64,000 bases of DNA from Chryseosolibacter indicum (GCF_018598585.1 NZ_JAHESD010000023.1:1-64000), one strand, 5' to 3'. Shown: positions 26,752 through 35,161, counted from the first letter of the stretch. Program-made: numbers and translations. The notes: a model not told the origin generated them from the letters alone.

Positions 26752-26826
26752 AGTCAAAGGTTAAAGTTTTTAGAGAGGGTCTTTTCTTTAACCGTCCTAA
26801 CCCTGGGTTTTGCCCGGGGTTTTTTA
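26752..26826 (+). ncRNA. Candidate structured small RNA of about 75 nt
   Basis: Downstream of the promoter, GGTTAAAG (26759-26766) pairs perfectly with CTTTAACC (26786-26793). Within that loop AGA (72-74) can pair with TCT (80-82). The strong terminator hairpin at 26799-26826 follows at once. A 39-codon frame from the ATG at 26745 runs through the hairpins, but its first base would be in the -7 box, so translation is unlikely. Alternatively this is an attenuator leader for the Rrf2 gene 96 bases further on. I recognise no known RNA family. Confidence 0.5.
26799..26826 (+). terminator. Strong terminator with no protein gene before it
   Basis: AACCCTGGG (26799-26807) pairs with CCCGGGGTT (26813-26821, one T-G pair) around TTTTG, followed by TTTTT. 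No plus-strand protein gene ends upstream, which is the main reason to suspect a small RNA. Confidence 0.8.
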
Positions 26827-26921
26827 TGGTTTTCAGGAACGCTTTAAGTCGAAATTCTCGTTAACTGAATGAATATTTCTTAAATTGTTTGGATTAATAT
26901 CTTTTCACCGGTAGGGAAATT

Positions 26922-27392
26922 ATGCTCTCGAAAAAATGTCAATATGCGCTTCATGCGTTAGTTTATCTGGCCAAGCAGGACAATACCAATGTATCCACAA
27001 TTCAGGGGATAGCGGAGAAGAAGAACATCCCTAAGAAATTTCTGGAGATAATTTTAGCAGAACTTAAGCAAGCCGGTGTTTTAGCCAGTCGTAAGGGTAA
27101 GATGGGAGGTTACTACCTTCGTAGAAATCCGGGAGAAATAAGTGTGTTAGAAATCATAAGACTTGTTGATGGAGCCGTAGCCATGCTACCTTGTGTATCC
27201 CTTAACTTCTATCAGTCGTGCGGAAGGTGTGAAGATGAAGCCACTTGCAGTATTAATAAACTATTCAGTAAGGTTCGGGATGAGACGTTAAAGGTACTAT
27301 CGAGTAATTCCTTAGCTGATTTGGTGAAGCTGTCAGAAGATAAAAAACCGATTATCCCCGTTAATCCGCTAGGTGCAATTAACAATCAATAG
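26922..27392 (+). CDS. Rrf2 family transcriptional regulator
   Basis: 156 residues. A winged helix at the N-terminus (SKKCQYALHALVYLA, then GIAEKKNIPKKFLEIILAEL and a KGKMGGYYLRR wing) is followed by the Rrf2 dimerisation helix. Four cysteines sit at about residues 91-109 (PCVSLNFYQSCGRCEDEATC), an arrangement close to the Fe-S ligand region of IscR/NsrR-type members but with an extra Cys. It may therefore sense redox state, iron-sulfur status or nitric oxide. It is convergent with msrB and lies downstream of the candidate small RNA. Confidence 0.92.
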   Translation: MLSKKCQYALHALVYLAKQDNTNVSTIQGIAEKKNIPKKFLEIILAELKQAGVLASRKGKMGGYYLRRNPGEISVLEIIRLVDGAVAMLPCVSLNFYQSCGRCEDEATCSINKLFSKVRDETLKVLSSNSLADLVKLSEDKKPIIPVNPLGAINNQ

Positions 27393-27417
27393 CCAGAGGC
27401 TAGAGCCTTAAAAACAA

Positions 27418-27454
27418 AGTAATTGAAGCGCAACTGCAATACACTTCAATTACT
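27418..27454. terminator. Hairpin between convergent rrf2-type gene and msrB
   Basis: GTAATTGAAG (27419-27428) pairs with CTTCAATTAC (27444-27453) around a 15-base loop, extended by one A-T pair. Position suggests a bidirectional terminator, but there is no T-run. Confidence 0.4.
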
Positions 27455-27469
27455 ATATAACCTACCAAA

Positions 27470-28006
27470 CTAGTTCCCTTCTTTTTTGGGAGATGATGGC
27501 TTGAAATCGAGGGATGTGGAATTGACGCAGTAACGTAATCCTGTTTCTGTCGGACCGTCATCAAATAAGTGACCTAAATGAGAGCCGCATTTGGCGCATA
27601 AAATTTCAGTACGCACCATTCCATAACTCCGGTCTGTTTTTGTAACTATTTTCCCTCCTTCAATTTCACGATCGAAGCTTGGCCAACCACAGTGCGAGTC
27701 GAATTTCATGTCAGACGAAAACAACTCATTGCCACAGGCAGCACAATAGTACATTCCTGCGTCTTTGTTGTAAGTAAGCTTTCCTGTAAATGGAGCATCA
27801 GTACCCTTCTCTCTAAGTACATGAAATTGCTCTGGAGTTAAGATCTTTTTCCATTCTTCCTCTGTGCGATGAATCTTTTCAGTTGTTTCCATTGCTGTTA
27901 CTTTGGTTTTTGTCACTTTGGTTTGCTGTGCGTGCGCCTGATTGTCTTGTTGTCTGCAACTGCAGTACAACAAAATACAAATAAGAACTATGGTATATCG
28001 TATCAT
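27470..28006 (-). CDS. msrB: Peptide-methionine (R)-S-oxide reductase MsrB
   Basis: 178 residues. It has an N-terminal hydrophobic export segment with a Cys pair at 15/17 (signal or lipoprotein anchor, no perfect lipobox). The SelR domain includes two zinc CxxC motifs (CAAC and CAKC), the SHCGWPSF region with a resolving-type Cys, and catalytic Cys in RYCVNSTSLDF. It reduces methionine-R-sulfoxide in proteins, here probably in the periplasm. Repair of oxidised envelope proteins fits the nearby HtrA-like protease. Confidence 0.95.
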   Translation of the reverse strand: MIRYTIVLICILLYCSCRQQDNQAHAQQTKVTKTKVTAMETTEKIHRTEEEWKKILTPEQFHVLREKGTDAPFTGKLTYNKDAGMYYCAACGNELFSSDMKFDSHCGWPSFDREIEGGKIVTKTDRSYGMVRTEILCAKCGSHLGHLFDDGPTETGLRYCVNSTSLDFKPSSPKKEGN

Positions 28007-28098
28007 CCGGTTTTAACTTGTTTGTATAACAATTCTCTGGCGTCTTTAGTTTATCTAACCAACTATACTTTACAAACTGGTTTCTAGAGGCAATTTCC

Positions 28099-29019
28099 TT
28101 ATGAGGTAGTAGGGAATACGGTAAAGTTAATTAATTGAGCATGCCGTATAACAGAAATATCAACAGCAGTAAGTATTTCTTTATGCATTAGTTCTTTAAA
28201 CAGTTCATGCATGGTGTTCATAGGTTTCCCGTTAAAGGAAACAATAATGTCACCCTCCTGAAGCTGAGACCGTGAGGCTGGTGTATCTTTTTCGATCGCC
28301 ACCACAAACAAACCAGTTTTATTAGGCAAATGATAGTGTCTTAGTATTTTTTGATTTATAGGTACTTCCTGCAACGCTGTGCCCAGGTAAGCTTTAAAAA
28401 CTTTTCCATTCCTCAAAAGCTGATCAGCAATCTCTTTTGCCGTATTGATGTCTACAGAAAAGCTGAGGCCCTGTGCCCCGTTTATAATTGCAGTATTAAC
28501 GCCTATTACTTCTCCATCTGCATTTATCATCGGCCCGCCCGAATTGCCCGGATTTAACGCGGCATCCGATTGAATTACATTGTCTACCATTCTTCCTGAT
28601 TGTGTTCTTAACGTTCTGCCCAAGGCGCTTACAACGCCAGCAGTAACAGTATGTTGGTAGCCGTAAGGGTTTCCGATAGCAATTACAAGTTGGCCAATCA
28701 GTAACTGAGATGCATCACCTAATTTGGCTACTGAATACCCATCTGTATATATTTTAAGGATGGCGATATCTGTATCCGGATCCTGACCTATAAGCTCTGC
28801 TTCAATTTCATTCTCATTAAGAAGACTTACCATTATCTTCTCTGCCTTATTTACTACATGGCTATTGGTGAAGATTAGTCCGTCAGATGAAAAGATAAAC
28901 CCAGAACCGGAACCAGCTTGCTGAAATTTTCCATTCACCTTTTTAAAGACATCAATCTTAACTACAGCATTTTTTATTTTATTAACGGCTTCTACAACCG
29001 TAAGCGAAAAACTATCCAT
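28099..29019 (-). CDS. HtrA/DegP-like trypsin-PDZ protease without signal peptide
   Basis: 306 residues. The trypsin-like domain occupies about residues 8-200, with the triad in TNSHVV, DPDTDIAILK and LNPGNSGGP. One PDZ domain (about 205-300) has TGLFVVAIEKDTPASRSQLQ. Unlike the second HtrA in this window, it starts directly with MDSFSLTVVEAVNKIKNAVV, with no signal peptide or membrane anchor, so it is predicted cytoplasmic. Upstream in-frame extension was not examined beyond the spacer. It probably degrades or holds misfolded proteins. Confidence 0.9.
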   Translation of the reverse strand: MDSFSLTVVEAVNKIKNAVVKIDVFKKVNGKFQQAGSGSGFIFSSDGLIFTNSHVVNKAEKIMVSLLNENEIEAELIGQDPDTDIAILKIYTDGYSVAKLGDASQLLIGQLVIAIGNPYGYQHTVTAGVVSALGRTLRTQSGRMVDNVIQSDAALNPGNSGGPMINADGEVIGVNTAIINGAQGLSFSVDINTAKEIADQLLRNGKVFKAYLGTALQEVPINQKILRHYHLPNKTGLFVVAIEKDTPASRSQLQEGDIIVSFNGKPMNTMHELFKELMHKEILTAVDISVIRHAQLINFTVFPTTS

Positions 29020-29309
29020 AGTATTATACTTTATGATCTATGCTTTTTCAAAAAGCTGTCCAACTGAGTTTATGGACTAATTGGCTTAAACGGTGAAGAC
29101 AAATTGGCGTGTATGGATTTAGAATAAACTTGAAATAATTTCGTCTGGTGCTGTCAATTTTTTCATCACGTTAGATGTGTTACGCTACACATACTGCATT
29201 TTTGTCACTCAAATCGTTAATCAGGTAATTGCTGCTTCGCTCCTTGTCCTGTAGGTTTTATAAAAGGATGTGATTTTTTACCAAATAATAATTTGTCTTC
29301 TTTGTTTTC

Positions 29310-30704
29310 GTGAAATGGTTTACCCTTCTAGTAATTCTTTTTATATGCGCAGGTTGTTACCACTTTAATGAGCGCACAGCCCATGGTAACGCCTCTATAA
29401 AGATTTTGTCTTTGGATACTGCCCTCCTGAGAAACGAGTCACTGTTAATGGAAGCTTCCGTTCGTGAACTTTACAGGTTGCGCAATTATTCCCTCCAATG
29501 GTATGATACCGGAACGCTTAATTCTTCCGGAGATTCATTACTTGGTTTTATTAAGCTGGCAGGTGAATTTGGGCTCATGTCCGATCACTACCACCTACAA
29601 AGAATTTCAGGTCTGGTTGAGGTGAAAAAAACAGAACAGGAAATTGTTGAATCGGATATGCTTCTCACCGACTCCTTTTTTGCAATGCGCGCGCATCTCA
29701 AAAATGGAAGAGTAGACCCATTAACTTTTGTAAGAAAAAGCTATACTGATAGCCTTGACTCTGCAGGCATTAAAATCCTTATCAGTAATATTACCAGGCC
29801 ATCTATTAAGCACTCATTAGAGTCTCAGGAGCCTACACATATTCAATATAGGATACTCAAGGATTCTCTTAAAGCATTTTTAGCAATTCACAACAAAGAC
29901 TCAGCAGCACATCATAAGATTATGCAGCTTCAGATAACTATGGAGCGGTGGCGACATACCAAAGCATATCCAGACAGGTACATCCAGGTTAATATCCCTT
30001 CTTACAATCTATTTGTAATGGAGAAAGGAGATACGGTTCTTCGATCCAATGTTATTGTAGGCAAACCGTTTTCCAGAACACCAGAACTGGAAAGTGTAAT
30101 TACATCTTTTGTGATATATCCGTATTGGCACGTGCCAAGAAGTATTGCCACCAAAGAAATCTTGCCTTCCATACAAAGAGATTCGATGTATCTAACTAAT
30201 CATAACTATGAGGTGCTAGATGCGCAAGGCAATGTTGTGGATGCTGCTACAATTAACTGGGCCAGTTTAAAAGAAGATTATTTTCCTTACCAGTTAAGGC
30301 AGCGTGAAGGTCGCGAAAACAGCCTTGGCATTATAAAGTTTCTTTTCAAGAATCCTTATGGCGTTTATTTGCATGATACCAATAGCAGAAGGTTATTTTC
30401 AAGAGAAAACAGGGCGCTTAGCCATGGATGTGTTAGGGTAGAGCAGCGAAGAGATCTGGCTAGATATCTCGTACGCGACGATAATGTTTATGTTACACCA
30501 GACGACGTAGATCAATACTTTAGCTTGCAACAACGAGTTGATGTAAGGGTACGCAAGCCAATACCTATTTTTATTCAATACTTCACGTGTGAGTATATTA
30601 ATGGATCACTTAAGTTCTATAAAGATGTTTATCAGAATGACCAGGAGATACTTAATGTGTTGGATTCAACCAATAAAATGGATGAAAGACTAGCAATGAA
30701 TTAA
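29310..30704 (+). CDS. L,D-transpeptidase (YkuD family), putative lipoprotein
   Basis: 464 residues from a GTG start. The signal LVILFICAGC is a good lipobox, with Cys at about residue 16. A YcbB-type N-terminal region follows, then the YkuD catalytic domain at about 225-390 with His372 and Cys374 in SHGCVRV. These enzymes make 3-3 peptidoglycan cross-links or attach proteins to peptidoglycan, acting in the periplasm. It has a 290-base upstream spacer and converges on the receiver gene 14 bases away. Confidence 0.92.
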   Translation: MKWFTLLVILFICAGCYHFNERTAHGNASIKILSLDTALLRNESLLMEASVRELYRLRNYSLQWYDTGTLNSSGDSLLGFIKLAGEFGLMSDHYHLQRISGLVEVKKTEQEIVESDMLLTDSFFAMRAHLKNGRVDPLTFVRKSYTDSLDSAGIKILISNITRPSIKHSLESQEPTHIQYRILKDSLKAFLAIHNKDSAAHHKIMQLQITMERWRHTKAYPDRYIQVNIPSYNLFVMEKGDTVLRSNVIVGKPFSRTPELESVITSFVIYPYWHVPRSIATKEILPSIQRDSMYLTNHNYEVLDAQGNVVDAATINWASLKEDYFPYQLRQREGRENSLGIIKFLFKNPYGVYLHDTNSRRLFSRENRALSHGCVRVEQRRDLARYLVRDDNVYVTPDDVDQYFSLQQRVDVRVRKPIPIFIQYFTCEYINGSLKFYKDVYQNDQEILNVLDSTNKMDERLAMN

Positions 30705-30718
30705 AGTTGAAATTCCTA

Positions 30719-31084
30719 TTATCTGTTCAGTAAAAGGTCTACTCTACTAATCAGCTCTTTTTGAGTTACAGGTTTTAATATCCAGGAGTCTGCCCCCGCA
30801 TCGGTTGCCAATTGTTGTATCTCAGGATTGGCCGAAATAAGTAGCACCAAAGGTTTAACTTCTTTATTCGTTGACTTAAGTACTTTACAAATCTCGGTGC
30901 CGCTTATTCCCCCAAGGTTAATATCTATAATATAAAGATCTGTGCTGCCACTTGGTGATTGAGATTGAAAGAATTCATCTCCGTTAGAAAATGCCTCAAC
31001 GTCAAATCCTTCTGTTTTAAGCGCAATTTGAAGCAAACTTCTTAAGTCAAAGTCGTCATCAATCACAGTAATTCGCTGCTTCAT
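30719..31084 (-). CDS. Single-domain response regulator (receiver only)
   Basis: 121 residues, complete receiver: acidic D9-D11, phospho-acceptor D54 (LYIIDINLGG), Ser in LISA and Lys in ILKPV. No output domain and no adjacent kinase. It is an orphan receiver, possibly a phosphorelay intermediate. Confidence 0.9.
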   Translation of the reverse strand: MKQRITVIDDDFDLRSLLQIALKTEGFDVEAFSNGDEFFQSQSPSGSTDLYIIDINLGGISGTEICKVLKSTNKEVKPLVLLISANPEIQQLATDAGADSWILKPVTQKELISRVDLLLNR

Positions 31085-31278
31085 CTCTGTTGCTTGAGGA
31101 ATTAAATCTACAGTATCTAGCTGTTATTATACCTGTTTCACCGATCAACCTGACAAAATGTTAGTTTAAAGAAACGAGCTAGTACTGTGTAATATGGCAA
31201 TAATTTTTCTTCGAATATCCGGAAAATAAGAATTATCACAAAGGATAAATAAGAACTATGGTGTAAAACGTAATTGTT

Positions 31279-31518
31279 ATGAAAACGAGACCTTTAAAGA
31301 ACGTTCTTGAGCAGATAGGATTAAAGCTTCAAGGACTAAGAGAAAAAAAGGGATATGATAGTATTAAAGATTTTGCTTTAGATCACGATCTACCATTAAT
31401 TCAATATTGGAGAATCGAGAAGGGAAAAGCGAACATCACAATCAAAAGTTTGAATAAACTTCTCTCCATACACAGTATGTCAGTAGAGGATTTCTTTTGT
31501 TCAACTTTCAGGAATTAA
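31279..31518 (+). CDS. Small XRE-type helix-turn-helix protein
   Basis: 79 residues. LREKKGYDSIKDFALDHDLP then QYWRIEKGKANITIKSLNKL is a Cro/C1-type HTH occupying almost the whole protein. No toxin or partner gene is adjacent: both neighbours are on the minus strand and unrelated. It has its own terminator. Function unknown; it may regulate itself. Confidence 0.82.
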   Translation: MKTRPLKNVLEQIGLKLQGLREKKGYDSIKDFALDHDLPLIQYWRIEKGKANITIKSLNKLLSIHSMSVEDFFCSTFRN

Positions 31519-31578
31519 TAAATTCCTGGATCCCTTATATCAATCTGATAAAACGAATTAATTTTATTGAATATAAGC

Positions 31579-31611
31579 AAAGGCTACTTAAAAGTAGCCT
31601 TTGTCATTTTT
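31579..31611 (+). terminator. Terminator of the XRE gene
   Basis: AAAGGCTAC (31579-31587) pairs with GTAGCCTTT (31594-31602) around TTAAAA, then TGTCATTTTT. Confidence 0.8.
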
Positions 31612-31722
31612 AATACCTGTATGTGAAATGGGGTCCCTTAACAGATGCGATTAGATCGAATTATCCTAATTGAAGATTTTCAGGGCAGAAGAAGAATAGC
31701 AAATAGTCATCACTAGGCTAGC

Positions 31723-32088
31723 CTATCGTATGGGTGCATTGAGCTCACGATGTCTTGTCCCCCAATCGCTCAATTGCAGGCAAATCGGTACCAACTCTTT
31801 TCCGATATCGGTTAGCTCATATTCTACCCGCACCGGTACCTCGGCAAATACAGTGCGCTTCACAATTCCATCGTCCTCTAACTCGCGCAGCTGTAAGGTT
31901 AACATCCGCTCAGATATCTGCTCTAAATTCTTTTTCAGTTCTCCGTAGCGAAGCGGTTTCTTTTCAAGGCCCGTCATAATCAACATTTTCCAGCGGCCGC
32001 CGATAAGCTGTACCGCATATGTCATATCGCAGTTGGTTAAAAATTTACGATTACGATTATTTGTCGAGTTCTCCTTGATTTTAGCCAT
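31723..32088 (-). CDS. HxlR family transcriptional regulator (QorR/YodB-like)
   Basis: A winged-helix regulator with a conserved Cys in NCDMTYAVQLIGGRWK, the position used as a redox switch in YodB, HypR and QorR, then ISERMLTLQLRELEDDGIVKR. It is divergent from a quinone oxidoreductase gene 99 bases away, the classic QorR/Qor2 layout. I choose the internal Met at 32088 (MAKIKENST); the longest frame starts at 32115 but would place the candidate operator inside the gene. It probably represses the oxidoreductase until electrophiles oxidise the Cys. Confidence 0.9.
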   Translation of the reverse strand: MAKIKENSTNNRNRKFLTNCDMTYAVQLIGGRWKMLIMTGLEKKPLRYGELKKNLEQISERMLTLQLRELEDDGIVKRTVFAEVPVRVEYELTDIGKELVPICLQLSDWGTRHRELNAPIR

Positions 32089-32098
32089 ACGAACATTT

Positions 32099-32115
32099 TT
32101 GTCTGTACCGGACAA
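32099..32115. promoter_or_regulatory. Candidate operator between HxlR and quinone oxidoreductase genes
   Basis: TTGTC (32099-32103) and GACAA (32111-32115) form a 5-bp inverted repeat with a 7-base spacer in the divergent promoter region. Weak by itself; supported by position. Confidence 0.35.
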
Positions 32116-32187
32116 TAGGTTGTGTTATACCCAACAATGGCCGTTACGAAATAGTTTTGGCTCCTGATTTAAAAAGAACATCTAATC

Positions 32188-33195
32188 ATGAATGTAACAA
32201 AACAAGCAAGGGGAGTACGTTTCCGGGAGACGGGCGGTCCTGAAGTATTAAAAGTTGAAAATGTAGAGGTCCTATCACCAGGACCGGGAGAGGTACGCAT
32301 GCAGGTCAAGGCGGTCGGGCTGAACCGAGTGGACACGGTGTTCCGAAGTAGCGGTGTTTTTCCCGAGGCTGCGCTGTTTCCCTCGCAGATCGGATATGAG
32401 GCCTCGGGTGTTATCGAATCTGTAGGTGACAACGTAGTTGACTTCAAGGTTGGCGACCGTGTTAGCGTGCTTCCCGCATTCTCCAATCGTCAATACGGCA
32501 CTTACGGAGATTTGATTCTAGTACCAGCCTACGCACTTGTGCCCTTTCCTAAAAACTTATCTTTTGAAGAAGCTGCTTCTATCTGGACAACTTTTATTGT
32601 CGCCTATGGTATGCTGGTCGATTCTTCGAACATTCAGCCCGGTCAAATGGTACTAATTAACGCGGCTTCCAGTAGTGTAGGACTATCGGCTATCCAAATT
32701 GCTAAAATGCAAGGTGCCATTCCTATAGCCCTAACAACGTCAGCTTTTAAAAAAGAAGCTTTAATAGAAGCAGGTGCAAAGCATGTTGTTGTGACTAAAG
32801 AAGAAGATGTAGTATCCCGCATTCAACAGATCACAGCGGGAAAAGGAGCAGATGTCATTCTCGATGCGGTTGGGGGCCAACAGTTTCATTTACTCGTGAA
32901 GTCTGCCGCCACCCATGGAAAAATATATGCTTATGGTATGTTGGAAGACCTGGGAACCTATCCTACGGCCGACGTGGTCGTAAAGAAGCTTACAATAGCC
33001 GGCTATGATATGATAGATCAAATATTAATGAACCAAGATAAAATCCAGGCGGCCACTAAGTTTATAATCGCAGGTCTGGAATCAAAAAAACTGAGACCGG
33101 TTGTAGCTAAAGCATTTGCGTTCAATGATGTTGCAGATGCGCACCGGTACTTGGAAAGGAATCAACAGATAGGAAAAGTAGTGCTTACTGTTTAG
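32188..33195 (+). CDS. Zinc-independent quinone oxidoreductase (MDR family)
   Basis: 335 residues of the medium-chain dehydrogenase/reductase fold. A GroES-like N-terminal half has EASGVIESVGDNVVDFKVGDRV. The Rossmann half has AASSSVGLSAIQIAK near residue 155-170, an AxxSxVG variant of the usual GxGxxG loop. The Cys/His zinc ligands of alcohol dehydrogenases are missing, as in NADPH:quinone oxidoreductases (Qor). The HxlR neighbour supports a role in removing quinones or reactive alkenals. Codons look somewhat more GC-rich than in flanking genes, possibly recent transfer of the pair. Confidence 0.9.
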   Translation: MNVTKQARGVRFRETGGPEVLKVENVEVLSPGPGEVRMQVKAVGLNRVDTVFRSSGVFPEAALFPSQIGYEASGVIESVGDNVVDFKVGDRVSVLPAFSNRQYGTYGDLILVPAYALVPFPKNLSFEEAASIWTTFIVAYGMLVDSSNIQPGQMVLINAASSSVGLSAIQIAKMQGAIPIALTTSAFKKEALIEAGAKHVVVTKEEDVVSRIQQITAGKGADVILDAVGGQQFHLLVKSAATHGKIYAYGMLEDLGTYPTADVVVKKLTIAGYDMIDQILMNQDKIQAATKFIIAGLESKKLRPVVAKAFAFNDVADAHRYLERNQQIGKVVLTV

Positions 33196-33250
33196 TTAAT
33201 GTAACTAGCTTAATAAGCCAAATCAAATTCAATGATCATCGATAAAACGA

Positions 33251-33281
33251 AAAATGCTTGCGAACCGATCGCAAGCATTTT
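33251..33281. terminator. Bidirectional terminator between qor-like gene and tRNA-Pro
   Basis: Thirteen perfect base pairs: AAAATGCTTGCGA (33251-33263) with TCGCAAGCATTTT (33269-33281), loop ACCGA. A-run and T-run on the two sides allow it to work in both directions. Confidence 0.85.
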
Positions 33282-33292
33282 AATCTTAAAAG

Positions 33293-33367
33293 TCGGGGTG
33301 AGATGATTCGAACATCCGACCCCCACGTCCCTAACGTGGTGCGCTAACCGGGCTGCGCTACACCCCG
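33293..33367 (-). tRNA. tRNA-Pro, anticodon AGG as read
   Basis: The minus strand folds into a full cloverleaf of 75 nt without encoded CCA: acceptor CGGGGTG/CACCCCG, D-stem GCGC/GCGC, anticodon stem CCACG/CGTGG with loop TTAGGGA, T-stem GGATG/CATCT. C1-G72 and A73 are the bacterial proline identity bases and G37 agrees with proline. The loop places AGG at 34-36; A34 is unusual in bacteria, where UGG, GGG or CGG is normal. Confidence 0.9.
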
Positions 33368-33617
33368 AAGAATAGTTTCAGAAAAACTCTGAAAAAGTAT
33401 CCGATTCCTGGACCGAAAGTTCAGTGCCTTAAAAACGGGCTGCAATAATACAAATTATCCTTTACTTGCCCAATATATCGACTTTAGGTTAAGTCTTTAA
33501 ACTTAACAAGATTATAATCCATTAATACCAGCTATTATCCAACTATCGATTTAGTTAAGTAATTTCCATTATAATATCTTTACCTTAAAAAATTTATACT
33601 TAAATAAACTTTCTCAC
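33368..33617. other. Upstream region of tRNA-Pro and of the receiver gene
   Basis: With the terminator and tRNA, this fills the 421-base gap between protein genes. A TATCTTTA box at 33575-33582 could be the -7 element of the receiver gene but has no TTG at the proper distance. I saw nothing else. Confidence 0.35.
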
Positions 33618-34043
33618 ATGGCAAAATCAGGCCCTATTATAATTATTGAAGATGATCCTGATGACCACGAAATGATTGAACGGATTCTGCTTAAGCTGAA
33701 TGTTGAAAACCCGATAAAGAAATTTATGGATGGCGAATCTGCTCTTCAGTATCTGCAATCTACTTCCGATGATCCCTTTGTTATCATTTGTGATATCAAT
33801 ATGCCTATCATGAATGGACTTCAACTCAAAGAGAGTATCGATACAGACAAGCGACTAAGGGTCAAAAGTATTCCATTCGTCTTTCTTTCAACAACAGCTA
33901 ATCCGCAGCAGGTAAAGCAAGCTTATCATTACAGTGTTCAGGGATTCTTTTTAAAGGGTCAGAGTTACGAAGCATTAAAGAATTCTTTACACCAAATAGT
34001 TTCTTACTGGCAACATTGTGTCCATCCCAATAATCTTACTTGA
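33618..34043 (+). CDS. Single-domain response regulator (Rcp1-like)
   Basis: 141-residue receiver: E11-D12-D13, phospho-acceptor D59 (VIICDINMPIMNG), Thr in LSTTA and Lys in FLKGQ. The last has Gly instead of the usual Pro after Lys, as in phytochrome-associated Rcp1-type receivers. No kinase is adjacent. It is convergent with another receiver gene, eight bases apart. Confidence 0.9.
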   Translation: MAKSGPIIIIEDDPDDHEMIERILLKLNVENPIKKFMDGESALQYLQSTSDDPFVIICDINMPIMNGLQLKESIDTDKRLRVKSIPFVFLSTTANPQQVKQAYHYSVQGFFLKGQSYEALKNSLHQIVSYWQHCVHPNNLT

Positions 34044-34051
34044 GAAGAAGT

Positions 34052-34501
34052 TTATTGTGGGTTTACTACAAACTCAGATAAAGTTGGGTAATACATCATC
34101 TTCTTCCATTCTAATGAAATTATCTTTTTTAGAATAGCCTTTAACTCATTAAATGAGGTGGGCTTTATCATATAAAAGTTCGATCCCTCCCTATAACAAA
34201 ATTCGATTTGCTCCAACTCTTTAACAGAAGTATAAATAATGATGGGTAGCGAGTCGTATTTTCTGTTAGCACGAATTTCTCTTAAACATTCTCGGCCGGT
34301 TTTATAAGGAAGAAATATATCCATAAAAAGTATATCAGGTATATTCTGGTCAAGCAACTGTAATAAAATATCTCCGTTTTCTGCCCGTTTAAGTATTACT
34401 GTAAGGGAAGTTTCATCAATAGCCATTGAAAAGAAATCAAAGTCATCATCATCATCTTCAGCCAGCAGTACATGTTTGGGAACCTCTTCTAACGCTTTCA
34501 T
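34052..34501 (-). CDS. Single-domain response regulator
   Basis: Receiver with an acidic run EDDDDDFDFF and phospho-acceptor in ILFMDIFLP (D71 from the longest start at 34531, D61 from the start chosen here), Thr in IYTSV and Lys in MIKPT. I prefer the internal Met at 34501 (MKALEEVPKHV) because the ten residues before it are unlike the family. Convergent with the preceding receiver gene. Confidence 0.88.
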   Translation of the reverse strand: MKALEEVPKHVLLAEDDDDDFDFFSMAIDETSLTVILKRAENGDILLQLLDQNIPDILFMDIFLPYKTGRECLREIRANRKYDSLPIIIYTSVKELEQIEFCYREGSNFYMIKPTSFNELKAILKKIISLEWKKMMYYPTLSEFVVNPQ

Positions 34502-34713
34502 GCTTTCTATAAAAATGTAAAGTATTTGCAAAGATAAGCCGAAAATAACTAAATATCTTATAAGATAATCTTTGATTTAACTTGTTGTAACCTTTAAACC
34601 CGGTTTAAAGCCTCTCTTACAAACAAATAATGTTAGTGTGGGTTTTAGCACATTTTGCTTTTGCCAATAGCAGGAAGGTTAGATCTTCGATCTTCTAATC
34701 ACACATAACACGC

Positions 34714-35028
34714 TTACGCGGAAGGTATGGCTTTGTAATCGAGCAACGGATGTACTTCGTAATGATAGTAGGGCTGATATCCCTGGAAGGGCTCATCAAT
34801 TTCAAACTGCATGATATGCGATAAATCGCCTATAGAAATTAACCTGTGCGTAATATCATCATTCAGCAAAACGCCGTTCTCAGTAATGTAAAAAACAGAC
34901 ACAAAATGGTTAACCCACATCTCGCCCAGCAGCCTGTAGCGAATGCAGATGTCAGGTCGTTTCTCTCTTAAGTCTTTTAACAACCTTTTGAAATCAATAA
35001 CCGAGATAAGGGTCTGTGCTCTCTCCAT
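34714..35028 (-). CDS. Conserved-looking protein of unknown function
   Basis: About 104 residues from the Met at 35028, or 116 from 35064. Soluble, mixed charge, with a beta-rich centre (FVSVFYITENGVLLNDDITHR) and an aromatic C-terminus (YQPYYHYEVHPLLDYK). I recognise no family. Balanced amino-acid composition and no competing frame support a real gene. It is followed on the same strand by nothing closer than 180 bases. Confidence 0.6.
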   Translation of the reverse strand: MERAQTLISVIDFKRLLKDLREKRPDICIRYRLLGEMWVNHFVSVFYITENGVLLNDDITHRLISIGDLSHIMQFEIDEPFQGYQPYYHYEVHPLLDYKAIPSA

Positions 35029-35161
35029 TTTTGCCCGAAAGGTGATATTATGAATTTCGCGCAATTGTAAAAAAGCGTGCCTTTCGAAATTATTTTTCCG
35101 AATGGAAAGAAAAGGTATTTACCTGCCTCCGCGGGTATTTTGCGACACCAATAGAATTGAA

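Noticed and set aside
26745-26864. 39-codon plus-strand frame (MAKSKVKVFREG...)
   Set aside because: Its ATG shares a base with the likely -7 box and it runs through the terminator, so the small-RNA reading is preferred.
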